A stretch of DNA of 12,061 bases from Paludibacter sp. (lineage in GTDB: Bacteria > Bacteroidota > Bacteroidia > Bacteroidales > Paludibacteraceae). The notes under the pieces are model-generated. The model was not told the origin of the DNA. It ran no database searches and saw nothing but the letters and a program-made list of their open reading frames with translations. Both the position numbers and the translations under genes were made by a program. Positions 6,346 to 12,061 of this stretch are shown here, in pieces (within the stretch, counting starts at the first letter, position 1; each line of letters starts with the position of its first letter). The stretch is taken from contig JAUSNQ010000059.1 in assembly GCA_030655595.1 (NCBI GenBank), positions 1-12,061 on the forward strand, given 5' to 3'.

Positions 6346-7206
6346 TTAATTTGTGTTACTTGTTTTTTCACCAAGCTTTTCAGCTTGAATCATTCTATCA
6401 TTTGCAAAGATATCTTTTTTAAGCTGAACATTGGCAAAACCCGTTTTTTGTAACATCTCAATACATGCCTTACCAAATTTCCGGTGGACTTCAAAAAACA
6501 GCTTGCCATCAGCATACAGATTTTGAGCAGCAAAATCAGCAATTTTGCGGTAGAAAATCAGCGGATCCTCATCGGGCACGAATAAGGCCTGATGGGGCTC
6601 AAAATGCTTAACCTGTGCTAGAATTTCAGATGCTTCTTGCATGGGGATATAGGGCGGATTACTCACAATGATGTGATATTTCCGATCTGATTTTATTTCA
6701 TGTAAAATATCCATTTTGAAGAAATTTACCTTTTGCGCAGTCATTTCAGCGTTTCGACGGGCAGTTGCGAGCGCACGCTCATCGATGTCGCAAGCGTGCA
6801 TATTTGAATCCGGCAAAAGATATTTCAGACTGATGGCAATGCAACCACTACCAGTTCCAACATCCAGCACCGTGCTGTTCGGCTTTGCTTCCTGCACGAT
6901 CCACGTTACCAATTCTTCTGTTTCAGGTCTTGGAATTAATACCGTTTCATCCACCTGAAAATTCAATCCACAAAACTCAGTTTCCCCTAAAACATACTGC
7001 ACAGGCATCCTGCATTTTAGCTTTTCCAAATAAATATTTAAAAATTCCCGCTGTTGTTCCGAAATTATTGTATTTTTGTTAACCAAAATTTCAGTAAAAC
7101 TAAAACCGGTGATTTTAGATATCAATAACCGACTGATTGAATGCAGTTCATCAGTTTGATAGACGGTTGCAAGCTCATCCCGAATATGTTTTATTGCTTT
7201 TTGCAT
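6346..7206 (-). CDS. prmC: Peptide chain release factor N5-glutamine methyltransferase
   Basis: PrmC (HemK) uses S-adenosylmethionine to methylate the glutamine of the GGQ motif in release factors RF1 and RF2, which makes termination efficient. With the start at 7206 the protein has 286 residues. It has a helical N-terminal domain (about 1-65), then VQYVLGETEFCGLNFQVDETVLIPRPETEELV (68-100). The SAM-binding motif is VLDVGTGSG (113-121), and the catalytic NPPY motif (183-186, within IVSNPPYIP) binds the target glutamine. The frame continues 23 codons upstream, but that stretch covers the ribD start and does not resemble the family, whereas MQKAIKHIRDEL does. A -7 box on this strand (7212-7219) ends only 5 bp before the ATG, so the mRNA may be leaderless or nearly so. 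It is divergent from ribD. Confidence 0.94.
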   Translation of the reverse strand: MQKAIKHIRDELATVYQTDELHSISRLLISKITGFSFTEILVNKNTIISEQQREFLNIYLEKLKCRMPVQYVLGETEFCGLNFQVDETVLIPRPETEELVTWIVQEAKPNSTVLDVGTGSGCIAISLKYLLPDSNMHACDIDERALATARRNAEMTAQKVNFFKMDILHEIKSDRKYHIIVSNPPYIPMQEASEILAQVKHFEPHQALFVPDEDPLIFYRKIADFAAQNLYADGKLFFEVHRKFGKACIEMLQKTGFANVQLKKDIFANDRMIQAEKLGEKTSNTN

Positions 7207-7211
7207 GTTGG

Positions 7212-7219
7212 CAAAGATA
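7212..7219 (-). promoter_or_regulatory. Putative prmC promoter, -7 element
   Basis: On the minus strand this reads TATCTTTG, the same sequence as the tRNA-Cys -7 box and an exact TAnnTTTG match. It ends 5 bp before the prmC ATG, which would put transcription initiation at or next to the start codon. The -33 region at the right distance is only TTTTTC, inside the ribD coding sequence. The box may be a chance match. Confidence 0.45.
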
Positions 7220-7226
7220 ACTAAAA

Positions 7227-8273
7227 ATGATAGACGAAGAAAAATACATGTACCGTTGTTTACAATTGGCTGCATTCGGAGCAGGCTATGTAGCCCCTAA
7301 TCCGATGGTCGGAGCAATTTTGGTACACAACGGAAAAATCATAGCCGAAGGCTTTCATCGCAAGTACGGCGAATCACATGCCGAACCCAATGCCATTTAT
7401 GCAGTAAAAGATGAAAAACTACTCAAGGAATCGACACTTTATGTTAATCTGGAACCTTGTTCGTTTTATGGCAAAACCCCACCTTGTGCCGATTTGATCG
7501 TGAGCAAAGGCATTCCAAAAGTTGTAATTGGTACACTCGACCCCAATCCGAAAGTATCCGGTCGCGGTGTGGAAATTTTGAGAAATGCAGGGATTGATGT
7601 GACAGTCGGCCTACTGGAAGAAGCTTGTAACGAATTAAACAAACGCTTCTTTATCTGGCAAAAAGAGCGAAGACCATACGTTTTAATAAAATGGGCACAA
7701 ACCCGCGACGGATTTATTGATGTGGTTAGAACTGATGTAACGACTCCTCCTTTGCAAATTTCTAATAACATCACCAAACAACTTACGCACAAAATCAGAT
7801 CTGAGTACCAATCCATCATGGTGAGTACCAACACGGTTGTACTCGATAACCCTTCCTTGACAGTAAGAAGATGGGCCGGAAAAAATCCCGTGAGATTAAT
7901 CCTGGATCGGACAGGAAGAATTCCGGCAAACTATCATATTTTTGATGATGCGGTGAAAACAATCATCTTTACAGAAAATCCTAAAACCAACACCGAAAAA
8001 ACAGAATTTGTCAACATTACTTACGATCAGGATTTTCTAAAGAATATGTTGAAACAGATTGCCGAACGAAACATCCATTCTGTTTTGGTTGAGGGAGGTT
8101 CGCAATTATTAAACAGCTTTATCACCAGTGGTTTGTGGGATGAAGCCAATGTTGAAATTTCGAATCAAATTATTGCAGCAGGAGTACCTGCGCCGAAATT
8201 GGATGTGCAGGTTGAGCGTACAAGCAGTTTCGACAATCATTTGTGGTTAAACTATAAAAACAGAAAAATCTGA
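7227..8273 (+). CDS. ribD: Bifunctional riboflavin biosynthesis deaminase/reductase
   Basis: RibD carries out two successive steps of riboflavin synthesis: deamination of the diaminohydroxyphosphoribosylaminopyrimidine, then NADPH-dependent reduction of the ribosyl group. Of its 348 residues, the N-terminal deaminase (about 1-145) has the zinc site HAE (His51, Glu53) and PCSFYGKTPPC (Cys78, Cys87), plus VAPNPMVGA (22-30) near the start. The reductase domain (about 148-348) begins RPYVLIKWAQTRDG, contains the substrate and NADPH-binding region TVVLDNPSLTVR (203-214), and has the LVEGGSQLLNSF motif (287-298). The start is firm because the MIDEEKYMYRCLQLA opening fits the family. It lies 20 bp from the divergent prmC. 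No FMN riboswitch could fit there, and no other rib genes are present. The cardiolipin synthase gene follows 12 bp after the stop, probably on the same transcript. Confidence 0.96.
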   Translation: MIDEEKYMYRCLQLAAFGAGYVAPNPMVGAILVHNGKIIAEGFHRKYGESHAEPNAIYAVKDEKLLKESTLYVNLEPCSFYGKTPPCADLIVSKGIPKVVIGTLDPNPKVSGRGVEILRNAGIDVTVGLLEEACNELNKRFFIWQKERRPYVLIKWAQTRDGFIDVVRTDVTTPPLQISNNITKQLTHKIRSEYQSIMVSTNTVVLDNPSLTVRRWAGKNPVRLILDRTGRIPANYHIFDDAVKTIIFTENPKTNTEKTEFVNITYDQDFLKNMLKQIAERNIHSVLVEGGSQLLNSFITSGLWDEANVEISNQIIAAGVPAPKLDVQVERTSSFDNHLWLNYKNRKI

Positions 8274-8285
8274 AAGCTCTAAAAG

Positions 8286-9710
8286 ATGAATAGCCTGGCA
8301 ATCATCATATTGATTCTCTTGTATTTATACATGCTAATCAGCGCCATATCGGTACTCTTACTGGAAAACAGGAATCCGGTAAGGTCATTATCGTGGGTGC
8401 TCGTTTTGGTATTATTGCCCATCATTGGCATCCTGTTGTATTTGCTGATAGGCCAAAATTACCGCAAGCAAAAAATCATCTCAAAGAAAAGTGTTAAACA
8501 CCGAACAAAAGCTTCAAATATAGCGCTTCACCCAGAGAATTTTCCGGTTTTTATCTCCAACACCCATCACCAGAATCTGGTTAATCTACTTTTCAAGAAT
8601 AGTGATGCCGAAGCTTATACATACAATCGAATTGATGTCTTTTCGGATGGAGAATCAACTTTCACGGCCATGTTCGAAGCCATTAAAAATGCGAAAGATC
8701 ACATTCACATTGAATTTTTTATTTTCGACGATGACAAAATATCCAATCAGCTGAGAGAATTATTGATTTTAAAAGCAAAATCCGGCGTCAGGGTCAGGAT
8801 GATTTACGATTATCTTGGAAGTTACTATTTATCAGGCATGTATTTGAAATCTTTGCGGGATGCAGGAGCGTATGTGCGACCATTTTTACCATTAAGACTC
8901 AGATTAAGAAGAAGTAAAATCAATTTCAGGAATCACCGGAAAATCTTGATTGTTGATGGCAAGTTGGGTTTTACAGGCGGATTGAATTTTGCCGACAGGT
9001 ATATTTTCGGTAACACACTCGGGAAATGGAGAGACACATTCGTGCAATTTGAGGGAGCAGTGGTGCATGGATTGCAATCATTATTTCTGACCGATTGGCA
9101 TTTTGTTGAAAGGAAGTTGATTAATGATGAAAAATACTATCCTGAACCGAAAAAGCACAACGAAAATCTAGTGCAAATCGTGAGTAGCGGGCCCGACTCC
9201 GACTGGGAAAGCATCATGCAGGGAATCAGTTCGGCCATTATGTCGGCAACCAAATATGTGTATTTGCAAACACCCTATTTTGTTCCAAACGATGTGATTT
9301 TGAATGCAATTAACATAGCTGCCCTGAGTGGCATAGATGTAAAATTAATCATACCAACAGCATCCGACTCGAAAATTTCTGATGCATGTACATTCAGTTA
9401 TATCGGCGAAATTTTGGAAGCAGGTGTTCAAGTGTACCAATATCAGGAAGGATTTTTACACAGTAAAGCCATCGTCATTGATGATTATGTGTCAATCGTT
9501 GGTTCTGCCAATCTCGATGAAAGAAGCTTTAATCAAAATTTTGAAGTAAATGCATTTGTTTTCGATCATAAAACTGCATTGAAACTTAAAAATCTGTTTG
9601 TAAAAGACTTAACTCACAGCAAACTAATCACCTTACACGACTGGAACAACAGAAAGAGAAGTCAAAAACTAAAAGAATCATTCGCCCGACTGTTCAGCCC
9701 TATCATATAA
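8286..9710 (+). CDS. cls: Cardiolipin synthase (phospholipase D superfamily)
   Basis: This membrane enzyme joins two phosphatidylglycerol molecules into cardiolipin plus glycerol. The 474-residue protein has two N-terminal transmembrane helices (about 3-27 and 34-56, the second within WVLVLVLLPIIGILLYLLIG). Two PLD repeats follow, each with a complete HxKxxxxD motif: His217/Lys219/Asp224 in HRKILIVDG, and His392/Lys394/Asp399 in HSKAIVIDD followed by GSANLDERSF. Length and layout are those of standard bacterial Cls (ClsA-like). It begins 12 bp after ribD with no promoter between, so it is likely cotranscribed with it. After the stop there is a 140-bp gap with a promoter for the next gene and a weak 7-bp stem (9725-9731 with 9765-9771) lacking a T-run. 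Confidence 0.95.
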   Translation: MNSLAIIILILLYLYMLISAISVLLLENRNPVRSLSWVLVLVLLPIIGILLYLLIGQNYRKQKIISKKSVKHRTKASNIALHPENFPVFISNTHHQNLVNLLFKNSDAEAYTYNRIDVFSDGESTFTAMFEAIKNAKDHIHIEFFIFDDDKISNQLRELLILKAKSGVRVRMIYDYLGSYYLSGMYLKSLRDAGAYVRPFLPLRLRLRRSKINFRNHRKILIVDGKLGFTGGLNFADRYIFGNTLGKWRDTFVQFEGAVVHGLQSLFLTDWHFVERKLINDEKYYPEPKKHNENLVQIVSSGPDSDWESIMQGISSAIMSATKYVYLQTPYFVPNDVILNAINIAALSGIDVKLIIPTASDSKISDACTFSYIGEILEAGVQVYQYQEGFLHSKAIVIDDYVSIVGSANLDERSFNQNFEVNAFVFDHKTALKLKNLFVKDLTHSKLITLHDWNNRKRSQKLKESFARLFSPII

Positions 9711-9795
9711 ATAGGATGAATACAGCACTTTCAATCGGCGTACGAGTTTGCTTTTAGGGCGGCCAAAGTGCCTATACCAATAAATATCATTAAGA

Positions 9796-9826
9796 TTGGG
9801 GAGTTATAATTTTTTTTGTACTTTTG
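9796..9826 (+). promoter_or_regulatory. Promoter of the DUF4199/glycosyltransferase operon
   Basis: TTG at 9796-9798 (ATTGGGG) is followed after 20 nt by TACTTTTG (9819-9826), an exact TAnnTTTG box. The spacing fits the Bacteroidota -33/-7 arrangement. The start codon at 9851 lies 25 bp beyond the box, giving a leader of roughly 20 nt that is A-rich and has no Shine-Dalgarno sequence. Confidence 0.75.
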
Positions 9827-9850
9827 TAAGCATTAAAAAAAAAGAATATT

Positions 9851-10405
9851 ATGCAAGCTAACATATTCAAATCCACCATGTTTAACGGACTAATCATGGG
9901 TATTTTGTTTTCAATCAATTTTATTTTCTCAGCATCCAAAAACGTTTCATTGCTTTTATTGACTTACTTACTCATTGCCGTGATGATTGTAGTGATGTAT
10001 AAAATGGCAAAAAAATACAGAGACCTTGAATGCGGGGGTTACATCAAATATTGGAAAGTATTTAACTTTGTGTTACTCACCTTTTTCTTTGCCGGCATCG
10101 TTTCTACCATCTTTAAAATCATCTACACCAAATACATCAACCCGGAATATCTCACCTATTTGTTTGAAGAGAGCATGCGACAAATTGAGCAAAACAGATC
10201 GATATTCGAAAGGTTTAATCTCCCGTTGGATGATAATTATTATGAGCAGTTAGAGAAACAAATGCAACCAACCAGGTATGCCATACAAACCATTTGGATG
10301 AACGTTTTTGGTGGAGCTATTCTCGGCTTGATTTTAGGATTTTTCATCAAAAAAGATAAAGGAATTTTCGATGAAGAGATTCCGGCAAACACATCAGAAA
10401 ATTAA
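9851..10405 (+). CDS. DUF4199-like four-helix membrane protein
   Basis: This 184-residue integral membrane protein has about four transmembrane segments (roughly 10-28, 33-51, 68-92 and 148-166). A charged helical loop lies between the third and fourth segments. The segment YIKYWKVFNFVLLTFFFAGIVSTIFKIIYTKYINPEYL and the overall layout match the small Bacteroidota proteins grouped as DUF4199, whose function is unknown. It is followed after 18 bp by a family 2 glycosyltransferase, a pairing that I recall as common in the phylum. That hints at a shared role in envelope glycan or lipid modification, but this is inference. The start at 9851 follows a good promoter. The family call rests on recognised pattern, not alignment. 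Confidence 0.8.
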   Translation: MQANIFKSTMFNGLIMGILFSINFIFSASKNVSLLLLTYLLIAVMIVVMYKMAKKYRDLECGGYIKYWKVFNFVLLTFFFAGIVSTIFKIIYTKYINPEYLTYLFEESMRQIEQNRSIFERFNLPLDDNYYEQLEKQMQPTRYAIQTIWMNVFGGAILGLILGFFIKKDKGIFDEEIPANTSEN

Positions 10406-10423
10406 AACTTAACACGCATCTAT

Positions 10424-11374
10424 ATGGATATTTCCGTCATTGTTCCTCTGTATAACGAAGCTGAGTCGCTCCCCAAACTTTTTGCATGGATTGAGCGCGT
10501 GATGAATGAAAACAAATTCAGTTATGAAGTAATATTTGTTAATGATGGGAGTACCGATGATTCCTGGAAAATCATTGAAGATTTAAAAGCACAATCCGCA
10601 TCGGTCAGGGGGATCAAATTCAGAAATAACTATGGCAAATCTCCGGCTCTCTATTGTGGATTTAAAGTAGCTATAGGCGATGTGGTGATTACCATGGATG
10701 CTGATATGCAGGACAGTCCGAATGAAATTCCCGGATTATACCAAATGATTATGACTGAGGGCTATGACTTAGTATCCGGATGGAAAAAGAAAAGATATGA
10801 TTCTAAATTAACCAAAAATCTGCCTTCAAAAATTTACAATGCCACAGCGAGAAAGGTAACCGGCTTGAAATTGCACGATATGAATTGCGGATTGAAAGCC
10901 TATCGCAATGAAGTGGTTAAAAATATCGAAGTCTATGGCGAAATGCATCGCTACATCCCCTTTCTGGCAAAAAATGCCGGATTCACAAAAATCGGAGAAA
11001 AGGTTGTTGAACACAGAAAACGGGAATATGGTGAGACAAAATTTGGTATGAATCGCTTTGTGAATGGGTATTTAGACTTGATGACCCTGTTGTTTTTATC
11101 AAAATTCGGTAAGAAACCGATGCATTTTTTTGGCTTGTACGGCAGTTTGATGTTTGTAGTGGGTTTCATAGCAGTCGTGGCAGTAGGTGTATTGAAATTA
11201 ATCGCCATTTTGAATCAGACAAAAGCTACTTTGGTAACCGATAGTCCTTATTTTTACATTGCCTTGGTTGCCATGATCTTAGGAACTCAACTGTTCATGA
11301 CCGGATTTTTAGGAGAAATTGTCTCCAGAAATTCTAGTGAGAGAAACAACTATCTAATTGAAAAAGAAATCTGA
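10424..11374 (+). CDS. Membrane-anchored family 2 glycosyltransferase (GtrB/DPM1-like)
   Basis: This enzyme probably transfers a sugar from a nucleotide donor to polyprenyl phosphate at the cytoplasmic face of the membrane, supplying a lipid-linked sugar for envelope glycan modification. It has 316 residues. The GT2 (GT-A fold) domain occupies about 1-230, with the opening DISVIVPLYNEAESL, nucleotide-binding FVNDGSTDDS (38-47) and the metal-binding DADMQD motif (92-97). Two transmembrane helices (about 234-262 and 275-298) form the C-terminal anchor seen in DPM1/GtrB/ArnC-type enzymes. Sugar and acceptor cannot be read from the sequence. It lies 18 bp after the DUF4199-like gene, almost certainly in the same operon. 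No flippase (GtrA-like) gene is visible; the four-helix neighbour has a similar topology but I do not see it as a GtrA homologue. Confidence 0.92.
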   Translation: MDISVIVPLYNEAESLPKLFAWIERVMNENKFSYEVIFVNDGSTDDSWKIIEDLKAQSASVRGIKFRNNYGKSPALYCGFKVAIGDVVITMDADMQDSPNEIPGLYQMIMTEGYDLVSGWKKKRYDSKLTKNLPSKIYNATARKVTGLKLHDMNCGLKAYRNEVVKNIEVYGEMHRYIPFLAKNAGFTKIGEKVVEHRKREYGETKFGMNRFVNGYLDLMTLLFLSKFGKKPMHFFGLYGSLMFVVGFIAVVAVGVLKLIAILNQTKATLVTDSPYFYIALVAMILGTQLFMTGFLGEIVSRNSSERNNYLIEKEI

Positions 11375-11425
11375 TTAAAAAAAGGGTATTTTCAATTACA
11401 AAAATGAATTAATATCGCATACTCA

Positions 11426-11941
11426 ATGGAAATTTTCAAATACATATTGCCCGCGTTTATTGTCATGATGACCGCTTATTTGTTGTTCGACAAGATGTTA
11501 TCGAGCGAAGAGAAAAAAAGAAAACATGAGTTGGCGACCAAAAAGCAATCGGCAATCACCCCCATCCGCTTGCGGGCTTACGAGCGGATCATGTTGTTGC
11601 TCGAAAGAACCAATCCCGGCACGGTAATCCTGAACGTATTAAAACCCGGCATGAGTTGTCTGGAGCTTCAAACTTCTTTAATACAAGCTGTTAGAAGTGA
11701 GTTTGAACACAATTACGCACAACAAATTTATGTAAGCGAAGAATTGTGGCGTGCTGTCAGTGCCACACAGGAAAATATCATCAAACTCATCAATACAACC
11801 GCCACACACTTTAAACCGGATGAACCGGCAAGCATCATGGCTGAAAGCATCATCCGCATTTATAGTGAAATAGATGAAAACCCGACTCAGGTTGCGATTG
11901 ACATCTTAAAAACAGAAACCCAAAATCAATTTTTCGTATAA
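11426..11941 (+). CDS. Membrane-anchored protein of unknown function
   Basis: I do not recognise this 171-residue protein with certainty, though it resembles a conserved hypothetical type found in Bacteroidota. One N-terminal transmembrane helix (about 5-22, YILPAFIVMMTAYLLFDKM) is followed by a strongly basic stretch (EEKKRKHELATKKQ), which predicts that the rest is cytoplasmic. That remainder (about 45-171) looks wholly alpha-helical. It contains RAYERIMLLLERTNPGTVI and VRSEFEHNYAQQIYVSEELW, which look like conserved core segments. No catalytic motif is visible. It lies 51 bp after the glycosyltransferase and 6 bp before the lipoprotein gene, so it is probably in the same operon. The coding frame is convincing in length and composition. 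Confidence 0.83.
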   Translation: MEIFKYILPAFIVMMTAYLLFDKMLSSEEKKRKHELATKKQSAITPIRLRAYERIMLLLERTNPGTVILNVLKPGMSCLELQTSLIQAVRSEFEHNYAQQIYVSEELWRAVSATQENIIKLINTTATHFKPDEPASIMAESIIRIYSEIDENPTQVAIDILKTETQNQFFV

Positions 11942-11947
11942 AAACCC

Positions 11948-12061
11948 ATGAGATTATTTTACTTCACTTTTCTTTTCATAGTTTTGTTCATCGCTGCATG
12001 TGCACAGGATGAAGCGTGCAGAGAGAAAAGAGATGTAAATTTTAAGGCCGGATTTTTCAGA
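11948..12061 (+). CDS. Lipoprotein, N-terminal part (cut by window end)
   Basis: An ATG 6 bp after the previous stop opens a frame that stays open through the last base (38 codons). The product begins MRLFYFTFLFIVLFIAACAQDEACREKR. This is a signal peptide with a lipobox (Ile-Ala-Ala-Cys, Cys18), so the mature protein should be lipid-anchored, as many Bacteroidota outer-membrane or periplasmic lipoproteins are. A second cysteine follows shortly in DEACREKR. There is too little mature sequence to name a family. The tight spacing suggests the same operon as the preceding gene. Confidence 0.8.
   Translation, partial: MRLFYFTFLFIVLFIAACAQDEACREKRDVNFKAGFFR

Noticed and set aside
7130..7226. A ribD promoter (TATGTTTT at 7185-7192) or an FMN riboswitch upstream of ribD
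   Set aside because: The box lacks the final G and has no TTG at a suitable distance. The space upstream is prmC coding sequence with none of the conserved FMN-aptamer segments.
7207..7275. A 23-residue N-terminal extension of prmC giving a hydrophobic leader
   Set aside because: It overlaps the firmly placed ribD start on the other strand, and a cytoplasmic methyltransferase should not carry a signal-like segment. The Met at 7206 fits the family.
9716..9757. A 13-codon open frame after cls (ATG in TAGGATGAATAC)
   Set aside because: It is too short, has no promoter or family support, and lies in a gap explained by the downstream promoter.
9725..9772. Stem GCACTTT/AAAGTGC with CGGCCAAAGTGCC resembling the 5' part of tRNA-Cys, as a tRNA remnant or terminator after cls
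   Set aside because: Only a dozen or so bases resemble the tRNA, no anticodon or T-arm can be drawn in 48 nt, and there is no T-run after the stem, so both readings are too weak.

Overview
The window looks like ordinary chromosome from a member of the Bacteroidota, with moderately AT-rich DNA. The evidence is a Bacteroidota-type PurM of 388 residues, a DPE2-like 4-alpha-glucanotransferase with starch-binding domains at its N-terminus, and a DUF4199-type membrane protein beside a GtrB/DPM1-like glycosyltransferase. Four exact copies of the Bacteroidota -7 promoter box (TAnnTTTG) also sit in front of genes, and Shine-Dalgarno sequences are largely absent. I cannot assign a family or genus. No phage, transposase, CRISPR array or toxin system is visible.

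Layout: a 5'-truncated marC-family gene (+) meets a leftward block in a tail-to-tail arrangement. Read from right to left, that block holds prmC (release-factor glutamine methyltransferase), an ECF sigma factor, a single-pass membrane protein (probable anti-sigma factor), a Spy/CpxP-like periplasmic protein with a terminator behind it, tRNA-Cys(GCA) with its own promoter and terminator, malQ with its own promoter, and purM. Between malQ and purM lies the most unusual non-coding structure here. It is a perfect inverted repeat with 33-bp arms, each arm built from three copies of a 9-bp unit, and the malQ stop codon lies inside one arm.

The rightward block starts only 20 bp from prmC. It holds ribD (riboflavin synthesis), a cardiolipin synthase, then after a clear promoter a DUF4199-like membrane protein, a membrane-anchored family 2 glycosyltransferase, an unrecognised membrane-anchored protein and the start of a lipoprotein cut by the window edge.

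The genes fall into housekeeping functions (purine, riboflavin, translation termination, glycogen/maltose use) and two envelope modules. One is a probable stress-response unit (sigma factor, membrane anti-sigma factor, periplasmic sensor or chaperone). The other is a lipid/glycan module (cardiolipin synthase and polyprenyl-phosphate glycosyltransferase with small membrane partners). Two genes need starts well inside their longest open frames: malQ starts at 4490, because the extension runs through tRNA-Cys, and prmC starts at 7206. I found no convincing new system. The points most worth following up are the inverted repeat and the sigma-factor operon.
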